Positions 44,133 to 56,771 are shown, counted from the first letter of the stretch. The stretch is DNA of 64,000 nt from Magnolia sinica (GCF_029962835.1 NC_080577.1:6200001-6264000), one strand, 5' to 3'. Made by a program: numbers and translations. The notes: generated by a model from the sequence alone, not told the origin.

Positions 44133-47100
44133 TGTAACATCCTGGAATTTTACTATTTTGGATTTCCAAAAATCCTTAAAATTTATTTTTATTAATTAAC
44201 TTATAATATCACTTAATGACCATTAGCACTCAATGTTAGTTTATATAGGGGTGGTACTAGTAAAGAACCGCACAAGTCCGTTTAATCAACCATAGGAAGC
44301 CAACGAATTCGTCCGATCAGTTGAACAACAAGTTTTGCCCCATGATTTACTCACATAGGGCTCAAATCTAACCGACTCATCGCTAATAAATCAACACAAT
44401 CATAACTAAATTAAAGATCCAATCGAAACCGAATCAGATAATGCCCAGATCTTGGCTAATAGACCAAATGAACCCCGTTACTCTTTTAGCCTAAAACTAA
44501 CGGCTTAGAGTAATCATGACCAAATCTTCACTTTCACTAGTTATAAATAGGCCACACCATGAACATAGTTAATCCAAATCCTATCATTGCCCACGAGAAA
44601 TCTCACTACCAAATTCATTCCAGAAATACTCCGATTTTCCAAACAAGCTCTAGACCGCTCGTTAGTGGGCCACTAATTCCAAAATTATAGAGTAATGCCA
44701 GTCTTACTGGGCTAGACGTCTATCGCGGGAGTCAGACCTGGTTACTGCCCAGAACTGCTCAACTTGAGCCAAAGGACGAGTGCATGAGAAGTGCAAATAC
44801 CCTAAAGGAAGAATCTGAAACTTAAGTGAATTGGGTCGTCCACTCTTATGCGAAGTTGAGAGTTTCGGACTGTCGGTTTGCGACCACACTTCACACTTAG
44901 ATTAAGGATATTTTTCTACTCATATCCGTATAGCCGTGGCCCCGATCAACCATCGGTAACTATTGAACAGACTTCTAATCATATCTGTCGATCGACGCAT
45001 CCAAATGACGGGTCAATCATGTCCATACGTAGATCATCATTATGGTGAACTATCCTATGGTGTATATCGACATGTGCGCCCCATAATGGGCCCTAGAGGT
45101 TAGAAAAATCCTCCCATAGGGCTAGTATAGTAAAAGCCTAGCCATTGGGGCCATTTATACCAAATCTGATACTATAAAAGGACCTCATTTGAGCACCCCC
45201 TCACCCCATACGAATTTGCCCTAGGGAAGGAAAGAGAGAAGAGAGAAAAGGGTGAAAGAAGAAAGGAAGAAGAGAGAAAGGGAGAGTGAAGGAGAGTGAA
45301 GGTGGGTCATAAATCAAAATGGGGCCCAAGGGAGTCACATCTTACAAAATCCTACCTCTCTTTCAAGAAAATCTATCATCCACAACTGGGAGAACCCCTC
45401 TCCACCGATTGGGTAAGTAAATCTCTCATTTTTTTAGAACCCCTCACGTTGATGGAGGTTTTGCATGAGATTCTAACATGCAAATGCGCTTCCTTAGGAT
45501 TCCGGCTAATCGACTCCGAGTTTGGCATTTCTACGTCATTTCCAAGATCTCAACGAACCATAGGTGCAGACTATTATCCTTAGGTGGCCTAGCACCAATT
45601 TCAATATGAATATAATGATTTTGTTTGCTTGGATGATATATTTGGAGAATCTAGAGAAAACCTAGGAATTGTTGGTTTGTTTGGAATTGTATGGAATTGT
45701 ATGTCTTGTTGAATTTCTCATATGATGTTGTTCTTGCTTCTCACATGATTTGGTACAAATTAATGATCTCATGTTTATGTCTTATTTGATTTCTCATATG
45801 ATGTTGCCCTATAGCATGTATGCTGTATTAATTAATGTGTAATTTGGTTCCATGTGTGTAGGAAGTACTTAGCTTCCTCACTAACCCACACAACACACTT
45901 GCACCCTTAGTTCACATCATAATTAGCTTTGCTTGGTAGAGAAATTTTATATTTTATGTTGGAAGATATGCACGCATGCTTCTACTTGTATTATACGAAA
46001 ACTCTGATTGTGGCATGTTATGGAATTACCCTCAACCCTTGGGTTGGTCAGGAAAATGAGGAGAGTGAAGCATGCTTGGACGACAGTAATTAGACTACAT
46101 GTGTTGTTTGTACCCGATGCCGTCTATCACGTGTTTGCCTGGACTCATGCGGTCTAGCCTATTTAATGTCCAACCTTGATTGTTACCCCTGTTTGCTCAC
46201 ATATGTATGAAACCTGGAACACCCTGCAACCATTGTAGCCCATCGATAACCAGATTGAAATCGATCCACCGCCTCGTGAGCCGGGCATGGTGGAATGGGA
46301 CACTATGTCCGAGCTGTCGGCCTACGCTGGGGTGACGCGCCTCCCCGTAGTGACCGCGAGCGATCCCAGTTCTTAGCACTCCCCATGTGCTTGAAGTCGG
46401 GGATGAGGAACCCGACGGGATCAAGGATCGCGGTGCCCTGGCCTCGCAACCAGTTCAAGGCATTGATACGTGGGGTGTATCAGTTTCCCTAACCTGCTGG
46501 ATGAATGGAATTAACTAAGAACTTGGCTAATATTATCATTGCATCGCACTAGCTAGGTTGGCGACTCAGCAGTTGAGGTCGTTCTGAGGGAGTGTTGGTC
46601 ATACGCGATCGTTAGACAGAATCGCTTGAAGGAGTGTTGTGGCGAGGACATGCATCATATCATTTACCATGCATACGTAGTAACAAGATTAGTTATGTGT
46701 TATGAATGATTGCCTTTCATTAAGTTCATAATATAATTGATGCCTGTTACAACTTAAGACTAAGAGCACCCACTGAGTTGATCACTCACTCTCACTCTGG
46801 GATGGTGTTTTAAAACACCAACCAGACTCTCCCGTAGTTGCAGGTGACGAGGAGTACGAGGAGCCTGACGATACGAGCTTAGACAAGGAGGATGAGCTGT
46901 CCTACTTTCAATTGATGGACGGCTCTCTATCGACTTGATAGGCGGGATTTGGATTGCTGAATAGTGGGCTCAGCTCTATTCTTTTTGGACATATCATTCT
47001 TTTTGTGGTTTTGTTGGGCAACGCCCTGTGCGACCCACTTATATTTTTGGACCTGTATATATATTAGATCTTTTTCATTTCAGTAGACTTGTGTGACTGT

Positions 47101-47234
47101 GCTTCATGTTTAGGAAATTCTGGGCTGCACATTTAAACCTGATTAAACATATATTAATGAAAATCGGTTATAAGTGATACTCGGAAACTCGGGAGTCGAG
47201 TGTATGCACGACTCCTGATTTTCAGGGTGTTACA
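44133..47234. mobile_element. Solo LTR, about 3.1 kb, with perfect 5-bp target duplication
   Basis: It begins TGTAACATCC and ends GGGTGTTACA, a terminus pair common in large plant Gypsy LTRs. The 5-bp flanks ATAAC (44128-44132) and ATAAC (47235-47239) are identical. No second LTR or internal region is present, so it is the product of LTR-LTR recombination. Possible plus-sense TATA boxes are at 44543 (TATAAATAG) and 45173 (TATAAAAG), the latter followed by a GA-rich leader-like tract at 45225-45300. Lineage is not assigned, though length and ends fit Tekay/Del-like elements. Open frames at 45296 and 46197 have no recognisable similarity. Confidence 0.88.
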
Positions 47235-47239
47235 ATAAC

Positions 47240-47560
47240 TCTTTATCCTTTTAGCTTTAAGAATTGGGTCCAACATAAAAAAATATTTTTTAAAAATTAG
47301 AAAAATAACCTGGTTAAGCCATATAGGATACTTACTCTTCTTCCAAGGCTTGATATCCCTATTTAAAAGGGTTGTAAACTCATTTATTTAATCTATCTAT
47401 CAAATTACGAATTTTGTTGAATTTATTTTCCATTTTCCTTGCTTTCTCCAAGTTGACTCAAGAAGTCTTTGTGTGGAGTCTGGAGAAGCTCTGCAGATTC
47501 GAAGTAATTATCCTTAAGGAAAATAGTGATCAACCTCATCACATTCATCCCTGCTTCAGT
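47240..47560 (+). repeat. Right part of an older LTR remnant
   Basis: This continues the sequence interrupted by the solo LTR. It has 'gggttgtaaactcatttatt', 'caagttgactcaagaagtct' and ends near 'cacattcatccctgcttca', matching in part the inverse fragment at 38590. It reads like the U5 part of an LTR. Confidence 0.5.
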
Positions 47561-47650
47561 GGTGACCCTAACCAAGTATATTGCCCCATTTAATTGAGCC
47601 ATGTGTTGCTATCAACAAAATAAGTGAACAACTTCAAACATGCCTTTTGG

Positions 47651-48145
47651 TTGATGCGGATTAAGTTCCATGAGCCCCACTATGATGTATGTGCTTTATC
47701 CATGCCGTCTATCTATACAGAGATATCATTTTAGGGTATAATACAAAGAATGAGGCAGATCCAAAGCTCTATTGGACCCACCACAAAAAATATTGGGGAG
47801 ATTGATTCTCACCGTTGAAATCTTTCTAAGGCCCACCATGATGTTTATTTGAAATCCAAACTATTCACAAATTAACACAGACTTGAAAGAAGGGAAAACA
47901 CAAATATCAGCTTGATCGAAACTTTTGTGGCCCTTGGAAGTTTTTAACGGTGAACGTCACTCTCCCCACCGTTTTCTGTGGTGGGGTCTACTGGAGCTTT
48001 GGATTTGATTCATTCTTTGGCTATTGCCCTAAAATGATCTCTCCAAATGGATGGACGGCGTGGATACAAAACATACATCATGGTGCTACCCACAGAACTT
48101 CGGTATTGAGTCTCGCTACTCAGCCTGTCAATAGATAATCGGCGC
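47651..48145. mobile_element. Mutator-like long-TIR MITE, about 495 bp
   Basis: The inner TIR is clear: cactatgatgtatgtgcttt, then atccatgccgtc, opposed to atggacggcgtggatacaaa, then acatacatcatggtg. The outer arms (gatgcggatt and aatcggcgc) are eroded. The flanks gccttttgg (47642-47650) and accctttgg (48146-48154) agree at 7 of 9 bases. Open frames in it are not genes. Confidence 0.78.
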
Positions 48146-51100
48146 ACCCTTTGGGGGAAGGTGAGCTCCATTTATGACAACGACAACCCAATCAAGTCAA
48201 GCCAGATCCGAACACCACACAATCTAAGTTTGTTTGTGCCAAACAATTTCCAAACTCGAGTACGCCACGTTAGCTATATGGCGTGCGTACCTGAGTTTTG
48301 GATTGGCTTGATTTTCAAGCGGTACTATGAACATGACGTAGCACCACAAAAGCTGGACCACATCGGAGCTTTGATGCATTGGAAATAATGTGGCCATTTC
48401 CCCATCATCCTGTTTCATCCAAGGCACAATCATTTTACTACAAATAAACGAAAATCAGGGCTAATTTTGTATTTTGGATGTTGTAGGCTGCATTTGGTGG
48501 CACCCAATATCAAGAAATTTCATAATATTTTGCTGAATTAGACTGGTTGATCACGAAATTTCGTGATATTTGGTGGAGGATCCAACTGACGGCATGGGGC
48601 GAGGAAAAATCAATTGGCCAAACGGACCAGTTCGAAATCAAGGTCCGAACGCGCGTCAGGCTGGCCTGCGCCATGCCTACTAATGCCTCGTACCCTATGG
48701 TTGCTTGGGTCTGCATGTACAGAGCCATTTCGATGCTTAACTGGCAATTCGAATAGGTTTGTAACTGGGCTGCACTAGCATCGCTGAGTTCAACCCATCC
48801 GCCATCTTTAGGACCTGATTTCAGGCCCAGCTAGCCAATGGGATAAGAAAATGGGCTTCTTGGAGACCCACGAAAAAAATGCTCGTCACACCACTTCTAG
48901 AATTACTGGATGTGAATTAGGCCTAATTTTCATCCTTTAGTCAGACAGGGGTCCCAGGTCCAACCCATTTAGTTAAATATTTTAAAACTCACTCCATCCA
49001 GCCTACTGGCCTCACTAATCGCCCCAATCTCGCCAAACTTGGTATAACTTGGGCTGGGTCCTACCGAGCCCAAATGCCACTATACGTATCGCACCATTTA
49101 TTGAATGGTGACCGCTCATCCGCAGGGCATGTGGCCCTCATTTGTGTTAATCTACACTGTCCAAATCAGAGGCTGCATTGTGGATGGATCAAAGCCGAAA
49201 AAAGCATATCGATCAATTGATCCTAGCTGTCCAATTGATCATGCATCAAATGGACAGTGCAAAAGAAAATGATCAGTGTAACCACTAGGAAAGGAAAACG
49301 ATTAAGCGGCCAGCATCAAATGAACAGTAGAAAATAAAATGACCATCCGAGGCATAGTTCAAAAACCAATGCCTGAAAGCCATGCTTACTGATGCCTCGT
49401 AGCCTATAGTTGCTTGGGTCTGCATGTACATAGCCATTTCGATGCTTAACTGACAATTTAAGTAGCTGTATACTTAAAATATGTATAATTAATCCTGGGA
49501 ATAGGTTGGGTGGGGCCTGGGTTAGGGTCAAACGGAGGCTGATCCATTTACCAATCAGGTCAATATATCTGACGACCCTTACCCAACCAAACTATATATC
49601 CATTATACGGTGACCGACCTGGTGAGCTTAAAACTTCTCTGGCCCGAACCCCATCTGACATGACCCATTTAATGGCAGTCCGATCGGGATCAACTGACCT
49701 GTCCTACCTGGCTTATGTACTAGGTTTAATGTCTTATGTTAGGCTTTGTCAGCACTGGTTAAAAGTAATGAATTAGTACTAGTCGAAAGTTATTAAAAGG
49801 TAAGAAGAAGATCCAAAAAGACACAGGTGAAGGTAATAAAGAAAGACTTAATGGCTAATGATCTAATTGAATTGACTCACGATACAATGGAACGGTGGAA
49901 AAAGGATGCATGCAGCTGACACCAATTATCCGGGATGAAGCTTAAACGATGATAGCTATTAGGCCTCTTCACTAATTTTGTAGTTTTCATGTGAATGCAG
50001 CTCAATATTACATGTTTATGGATTATTTATTTATTATTATTATTATTTTTTGAATGCATGTTTCATCTCATCTGCACATTCATAGAAGAGCAATCACACG
50101 TGCATCATGTTAGGATAGTTTTATTGTGTGTTATAGGTTGGGGTGATCATTTGGCCCAGCCTATTGATTCAATATATGGGCGGGTCGGTTGGGTTGGCCT
50201 AAAACTGTGCCTGGCCAATTAATCTAAATAAGCAACTTTTCTGGCTAAGCTTAACCAACAACTCAACCCAACTTGGCCCGAACCAGCTCAGAAGCAGGTT
50301 GGGTCAACCCAACCCATTGCCACCCAATTCCATGGTGGATCCAACAAAGCAATGGTTTGGATTTTTGAACCATGAGCTCAGTTGGATTCTTATTGTCAAC
50401 AAAGATTTCCGTGGTATATATGAGTGGCATGTATCCTCTACACACCCGTAGAGGAAATTTTTGTTTGGGTTAAGGGTAGGGTCGTTTAATTTGGCCCTGA
50501 CCCATTGATGCACTATATGTACTAAACGGGTTACTTTCTACGTCCAAACTGACCCGACTTGGCCTGAACCCAGCTACATAGCGGGTTGGGCCAATTGACC
50601 CGTGGGTCAACCTGACCCATTGCCACCATCTAATTAATTACCAAAAGCAACAAGAAAACAACTTGTACCCTACTGGGGGTCAAGTTGACTCAGCGAAGTT
50701 CCCAGTCGAACAAATTCAGCAGGTGAAATCATAAACGAACTTCTCTTGAGGCAATGACAGATTGATCAAGTCACAAAGGACTATCTAAATTGATTGGTTT
50801 CTACCCATAAGTGAATCTTAGTAACTACAAAATTAGCGGTCTTTCCCTTTGGTATACTTATTATCATCAACCATTTCATTTTGATATTTTCAACGATTAT
50901 ATGGATTATATCTCTTTGAACAAATAAATTGTAGATTCCCGATTGTTTATATATAGAGCCCAACATACCGTTCAAGGATCAGCGTATTTTTCACAATTTG
51001 CACTCATGGTACATCCAATCCACGAGGAGACCCATGATATGAATGGTCTTGATCAATAACACACATCCTATTTTTACTGAATGGAAATTCATATTTGCCC

Positions 51101-51400
51101 ATCTCCCAAATATATACAAAAGGAATAGATAGAAAATGATAATGAAATGTTAAGAACGATACAAATTGTTAGGAATGATTTATGCTCAGGAACCCATACT
51201 TATTAAGCAATTCTCAGTTTGAAGTGTGCGCATGCTGCTTTAATCATATTTCAACATACTTAACAAGAGTATATCTTGAGCAAAGATATATAAGCCATTT
51301 TTCTTCTCTCATTTTATTCAATGTGGGACTGAAGAAAAGCATAAGGGTAAAAAATTCAAACCAATACTTCATCTTTTAATAAATAATTTTTTTTTAAAAA
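48146..51400. other. Intergenic 3' of the DMP gene, degenerate repeats
   Basis: There are repeated non-coding words: 'cctactaatgcctcgtaccc' (48677) recurs as 'cttactgatgcctcgtagcc' (49384), each followed by 'ggttgcttgggtctgcatgt' or a close variant, so about 100 bp is duplicated. The segments 49000-49120, 49500-49720 and 50140-50640 contain 'gggttgggcc' words of the unclassified family. No gene is supported. Confidence 0.45.
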
Positions 51401-51527
51401 ATTTTAAAATAAAAAACAAAGAATTTGTTGAAATACACATGATACAAATGGCTCCCGATGGCAACAATGTTCAAGTATAAGGTATGTATGTGAATATATA
51501 AGAAGAAGAAGAAGAAGAAGAGAGATG
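51401..51527 (-). other. 3' flank of the DMP gene
   Basis: AT-rich, with an (AAG)n tract at about 51500-51521. In gene sense this would be the 3' UTR. A polyadenylation site was not fixed. Confidence 0.4.
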
Positions 51528-52169
51528 CTAGCTAGATGAGATTGGAAAGCCGATTCCATGGCGTCTGGTAGGGAACGTAACAAACATCATGCTGCAAATG
51601 ACTCCGATCCCAATTGGCAAGGACGTGAGCATCTCCTCCGTCTCCCTTGATGGATTTGGATAAAAGCAACTCACCACGTTCTGATCTAATAAAGCCACCG
51701 CAGCAAAAAGCAATATCGACATGAATGCGTGGATGAAGTCAATGAACTTCAATCTATAGCCCGCCACGACCTCTGGAGTAAGGATGGAAGCATCTTCACC
51801 GTTAAGGACCCACAACCCCTTCAACGTCGCCAGCCCGTAACAGACGTTACCGCTCTTATCCCTGAAGCTATCTGTAAAACTCAATACAAAACATGAAAGA
51901 CCGCAAATGGCGATGAGGCCCGCCGTCATGTACTGGCAAACGTTGTCACACTGGCCTTGGTTGGTGAATATGGGAGATAGGAGCTGGAATGCTAGAACGG
52001 TACCCGTTGGTAGAAGGTTGGCCAGATGTGCCGTGCTCTTGAATGTCTGGTCGATGGCTTTTTGCACTATGTTCTTTTGATTTTGGTTGGCCGGTGCTGA
52101 TGAACGGTTCTGATCCTCTAAGAGCGGCTGGCCGTGCTGAGCGTCTTCATCTACTACGTTAATCTCCAT
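51528..52169 (-). CDS. DMP: DMP (DUF679) membrane protein, complete
   Basis: A 213-residue intronless gene, typical of the DMP family of small plant membrane proteins that sit in the ER, tonoplast or plasma membrane. Some members (DMP8/DMP9 type) act in sperm cells during gamete fusion; others are linked to senescence and membrane remodelling. The N-terminus (about 45 residues) is hydrophilic and variable. The family motif ANLLPTGTVLAFQLLSPIF (about 50-68) forms the first membrane span, followed by a Cys pair (CDNVCQYM). Further spans are at about 82-102 (GLIAICGLSCFVLSF, then FTDSF), 141-162 (FIDFIHAFMSILLFAAVALL) and 185-203. The end (FPTRRHGIGFPISSS) is the conserved C-terminal block. Start chosen at the only Met upstream of the conserved core. 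Which DMP subgroup it belongs to cannot be told from one sequence. Confidence 0.93.
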   Translation of the reverse strand: MEINVVDEDAQHGQPLLEDQNRSSAPANQNQKNIVQKAIDQTFKSTAHLANLLPTGTVLAFQLLSPIFTNQGQCDNVCQYMTAGLIAICGLSCFVLSFTDSFRDKSGNVCYGLATLKGLWVLNGEDASILTPEVVAGYRLKFIDFIHAFMSILLFAAVALLDQNVVSCFYPNPSRETEEMLTSLPIGIGVICSMMFVTFPTRRHGIGFPISSS

Positions 52170-52500
52170 GGTCCACTTGATGTTTTGGGGTGAGATGATG
52201 TGGTCTGTATATTAATGGTGGAAGAGATAGCTTGCAAGGAAATGAAAAGGAAACTGATAGAAGCAACGCTTTACAAGAATTACGGAGGGGTTTTTTGGCT
52301 TTTGTTCTAAGAGTTGGTTAAGACAGCGAAAGGAGCTTTCTTTGTATAAAAGAGATTGGTGACCGTTATGGGATTTGTATCTTAAAGGGAAGATTGATAT
52401 TCATCACACACGCAGCCCTCTCCACACGTACCTTTACATGACGCACACGTGACAACTTCACAAGCTTTTAGAGGTATGATGGTGATGGACATGAACAAAA
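52170..52500 (-). promoter_or_regulatory. 5' flank of the DMP gene
   Basis: In gene sense a CCAAT motif lies at 52353-52357, next to a TATA-like TTTTATACAAAG near 52340-52351, about 175 bp before the ATG. The leader between is CT/CA-rich. An ACACGT/CACGTG-like cluster lies further upstream (52425-52450). Assignment is by motif position only. Confidence 0.35.
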
Positions 52501-52873
52501 ACTAGGCCAATCTATTCAATAGGCAGGTTTCTTGTTTTCGTTGAGTGTGGAACCTTATTTTCTTCTCAACTGTCAATTCATTCATTTTCATGTACGGATG
52601 GCCCCACATGATGAGTGGACCAGCCTGATTCTTACATATACGATTGGCTATTTTTTTTCCTAACCGTTCATTTTTGTTCATGTATCGGTGGCCCACCTGA
52701 TGAGTGGACCTGCCTCATTCTCACCTATAACGATGTTTTGGGGGGTGGCGCACGAACCGGTCTGATTATTACATACGCCAGAGAGTTTAGTCGCGTGTGT
52801 TGCATGTAGAAGTGCGTGTGGGACAAGCAAACGTCGTCGAGAGGACATTAAACGTGGGAAGTGCGTGCTTGTT
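52501..52873. other. Intergenic, two short related repeats
   Basis: 'tggccccacatgatgagtgg' (52600) and 'tggcccacctgatgagtgga' (52688) are two copies of a segment about 90 bp apart. No gene. Confidence 0.5.
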
Positions 52874-53340
52874 GGACGCGGATTTCGTGCCAAAGCCTCC
52901 CGTAGTTAGTTCCTGCGCTGGGATGTAGGTGGGGCCCACCGTGATGTTTGTGTGAAATCCACTCCTTTCATCCGTTTTTTGAACTCATTTTAGAGCAAGC
53001 GACTTAAAATAAGGTGGATACAAAACTCAAGTGGGTCACACGATAGGGAAATTTGGGGAAAGAAATGCCTACCATTGAAACCTTCATGGGCTACATCGAC
53101 CTTGATGTTTATATGCCATCCAAACCGTTTATAAGGTCATTCCCACTGGGATAAAGTGAAAGCATAAAAAGTTTAGCCTGGCTATAGGAATGTTCAATGG
53201 TGGTCTTTGAATCTTCGCTCTTTCCTATCGTGTGGACTCATTTTTAACCTAATAATACTAAAATAAGCTCAAAAAACGGATGGAAAGGGACATCACGGTG
53301 GGACCCACCTAGCATCCCAGCTTTCGAAGGAAATCCGCGG
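52874..53340. mobile_element. Mutator-like long-TIR MITE, 467 bp
   Basis: The left end GGACGCGGATTTCG mirrors the right end (rc CCGCGGATTTCCTTCG), with inner blocks 'ggtggggcccaccgtgatgt' and 'acatcacggtgggacccacc'. The flanks gtgcttgtt (52865-52873) and ctacttgtt (53341-53349) agree at 7 of 9. It lies about 0.7 kb upstream of the DMP start codon. Confidence 0.82.
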
Positions 53341-53610
53341 CTACTTGTTTCCTTTAGGACGTTTCGGTATGCTCTGATATACTTCCTCATGCATTACAAT
53401 AAGATGCGTCGTGACTGTAGCCGTTGAATTTAATCCTTTTTTACTGAAACAAACCGTTGGTTTGATAGGGCTTACCTTGGATGGAATGGCAATATATATT
53501 TTTTCAGAATGATTTATTTCAAATATTTGATTATACAAAGACGGTTCGGTTCATGTTTAAAGCAAAAAATTCAAATTATCGTTGGATATTGGTTCTATGC
53601 GGTCGAGCTC

Positions 53611-54104
53611 ATGGGAATTTTTCATGAGGTTGAGCTGTGTGGGCCCCACCGTGATGCGTGTCAAACATCTACCCCATCAGTCAGATGCACCATTCCATGG
53701 TGGGCCTAGGATTAAAAATCAAGTAAATCCGTGACTTTTGTGGGCCACAACACATACAAAAGTTGAGAAGGTTACCCTCCATTAAAACGTTCATAATAAT
53801 TTGTTGGGCTCATCGAGATGTGGTTCACAAATCCAGCCCATCTATTATGTGTGCCCCAGTTGGATAAGGGGTCAGACTAAATTTCATATGCATCCAAATT
53901 TCATGTGAGCGCCACCAAGTGCTTTTATATATTTTAGGTATGTATTCACATAATTTTAGATGTTATGACCCACTTGAGTTCAATATACGGATAATTTTTG
54001 GGATATCCCATAATTTAAAAGGGACCCATCAAATTCACGGTGTTGATGGTCGACATGCATCACAGTGGGGCCACACAGCTCAACCGGATAGAACCTTTTC
54101 CCAT
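53611..54104. mobile_element. Mutator-like MITE
   Basis: The left run (ggttgagctgtgtgggcccc, then accgtgatgcgtgt) is mirrored at the right (gacatgcatcacagtggggc, then cacacagctcaacc). The inner sequence differs from the other copies, suggesting a subfamily. Target duplication not found. Confidence 0.72.
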
Positions 54105-54179
54105 ATAATGGTAAGCTGCGCACCAGTTCTCACGCAACTTGTGGGAACTTTTTCGAAAGCTCATCATACCTGATGTAAC

Positions 54180-54450
54180 TCCAAAATCTTGACAAAAGCT
54201 CTTTAAGGCCCACCACGCCGAAATGAATAAGGACGCACAGCGTTAAAACCTACGGGTCCACCATAATATTTACGTGACGTTAAATTTTTAATGGTGTGCG
54301 TCTGATCAACGCTGGTCAATATGTGTGGCCCACTTTCGTTTTGGATTGGCTTGATTTTTGGGCTCAAGCCCTATCATGAGCTGGCGGAGATGATAGACGA
54401 AGTAGATTTTGACAAACATCATGGTGAGCCATTTGAAGCTCACAAGCACT
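54180..54450. repeat. Mutator-like MITE fragment
   Basis: Contains the family's second half (tgtgtggcccactttcgttt, then tggattggcttgatttttgg, and gacaaacatcatggtgagcc) without a matching first half. Confidence 0.5.
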
Positions 54451-55739
54451 ACTACCGTCAGATTAAAGCGGAGAGGAGGGGACACGTGTTGGATTAAATG
54501 ATGCAGCCCATAGCCGTAGCATTACTCATCGGGCTGGAATTCTCTACAGCTGTGTGGGGCCATTTTCTACTGGTATGACCACTCACCCCGGTAGGGCACG
54601 GAGAAAAGAGATCAGCTATATTTTAAAATCAGATGGGCCACACCACGACGGAATATTTGGGATGAGATGTCAACCATAAGTTTGTCAACGGAGTCCCCGG
54701 TGGTAAACTCACAAGAGTTTCAACACCAGGCAATGGTCTGACTACCCATAGCTGGTGAAATTAACTACCAGTGAGAAGGGAGAATGTGAACTGTAAGTTC
54801 ACCATAACTTCTTATACGATTAGCTTTATGCGACGTACAATCTATCACTCTCTTTTGTAATGGGCCATTCGAGGTGAACCGACCTACCAAGTGGGTCACG
54901 TCAGTCTATTTCACACATTAACGTGCGTTGTTAGTCCAATGTTTTTAGTTTTAATTTTAATTTTAATTTTTTACTATTTTTAATAATTTTATTTTTAAAA
55001 ATATTTTCTTGTTTTTAGAGGTTTAAATTATCTTCCTTTTCTTTTTATAAAACACTTGAAAATTATTTTAGCAAAAGTTTATTTGAAATTTTTATTTTTA
55101 GAAATTATGATTTAAAAGAATTTTATTAGAATTAGGACTTTTATTAGAGTTAGAATTATATTATTTTTGATAATTATGAAAGTTGGTTTACTTTTATTTA
55201 TTAATAATACAATTGAGACATATAAACATTAAAAAATTATTAATTAATAAAAATTTATTTATTTTTTTCTCATGGGCTCAAGAAAATATTCTTACCGATT
55301 GGAGGTTTTAATAACTTAAGAAGGCATTGGTTTTCCTCGTAACCCTTTGGTGCCTTACCCGTTATGGAAAAAAAGGTGTGCATGGCACCAAAATCGCGTT
55401 TATCTTTCGTCAAACCCATTAACCATTAGTAATCCATCGGGATGCAGTTAAAATAAAAAAATAAGCCTGATCTAAGTATTAAACAGGCCACGCTATGTGA
55501 ATTTAAAAGTTTAGGAGTAGCCCTAAACTATTCCCAATGCTAGGGCATGACACAGTTTTTATTGGGTTATTTTAGCATGTACGGTTCAAATAAAAGTTCT
55601 CATCTGATGAACGGAGTGGATTACATACAAAACATGGTGGTCCCGAGAGGTTGGATGTATTTGCATATAAATCATGGTCGCCCCCAGAATTTGAGTGTTT
55701 TTTTAGACGATTCCGGTCCGTACTCATACTTATCGTGTC
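54451..55739. other. Intergenic, AT-rich
   Basis: A very AT-rich core (54940-55270, 'ttttaattttaattt' tracts) is flanked by MITE-like fragments (near 55600-55740). No gene. Confidence 0.45.
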
Positions 55740-56200
55740 CGCGTGGTACGGTGGTAGTGTTATCCTCACCGTGTGATGGATTTTTTGTATATCCACGCCA
55801 TCTATCTGTTTTTTTAGATCATTTTAAGACTATCTTAAAACTTAATCATCTCGATCATACTATTTTAAAAAGTGGTGAATAACCATTGAAAGCTTTTCGT
55901 AAGCCACAAGTTTTGGGATCAAACTGATCTTTGCATTTTCCCCTTCATCCAGGTCTGGTTGACCTTCTATATGGGTTGGATGGAAAATAAACGGATCGAA
56001 TTCCTGTGGGCCCTTGGAAGTTTTAACGGTGGCGTTCAATCATCACTGTTTCCTGTGGTGTAGGATACCTAAGATTTGGGTATGCTTAATGTTTGAGATT
56101 ACTTCCTAAAATGGGATGGAAAAACGGATGGACGGCGTGGATATATAACACATCATCAAGGTGGGCCCCAATGAAAGGGTAACACCCGCTGAGGCGTTAT
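55740..56200. mobile_element. Mutator-like MITE
   Basis: The inner TIR pairs gtatatccacgccatctatc with ggatggacggcgtggatata, and the family centre 'tatatgggttggatggaaaa' is present. Outer ends not fixed. The frame at 55547-55882 is repeat sequence. Confidence 0.7.
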
Positions 56201-56247
56201 ACCGGTAACACCTGATTCGCTCCCTATGTTCGGATGTTTTGGCTTTG

Positions 56248-56771
56248 GACCGCGGAGTGCGTCCAATCTCCGCCTTCTCCAGCTGGGAACGGGCAGCAGC
56301 TTTGAGTGCCAACCATGATGTATGGGTCTAATCCATACCGTCAATCCATTTTTTAGTATTATTTTAGCAATAACGCAAAAAATAAGGCAGATCCAAGGCT
56401 CAAGTGGACCACAGTACATGAAGCAGCAGTGATAATGATTCTTACTGTTGAAATTTTTATAAAGCCCACCATTATATTTATTTTCCATCCAACCTATTTA
56501 TAAAGTTATATAGACCTGGATGAAGAGAAAAATAAAATAAAATACTTCGGTGGCCTCAAGAAGTTTTCAACGGTGAGAGTTTAATCCCCATTGTGTAGTC
56601 CACTTGAGCCTTACATCTAGATCTGCATTAATTTTGGGTTTATACCCTAAAAAGATATGGAAAAAAAAAAAAAAGTATGGACGGTGTGGATAAGACCCAT
56701 ACATCACGGCGGCCACTCAAAGCTGCTGCCCGTTCTCAGCTGGAGACGGGGATGAGACGCAATCCGCGACC
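56248..56771. mobile_element. Mutator-like long-TIR MITE, 524 bp
   Basis: The left end (gaccgcggagtgcgtcc, then ccagctgggaacgggcagca) is mirrored by the right (gctgcccgttctcagctgga, then gacgcaatccgcgacc). The flanks TTGGCTTTG (56239-56247) and TTGGTTTTG (56772-56780) agree at 8 of 9. It is close in sequence to the copy at 4090-4614. Confidence 0.88.

Noticed and set aside
45225-45583. Possible gene start after the GA-rich tract in the solo LTR (frame 45296)
   Set aside because: It lies within the solo LTR with clean ends and target duplication; the peptide has no recognisable similarity.
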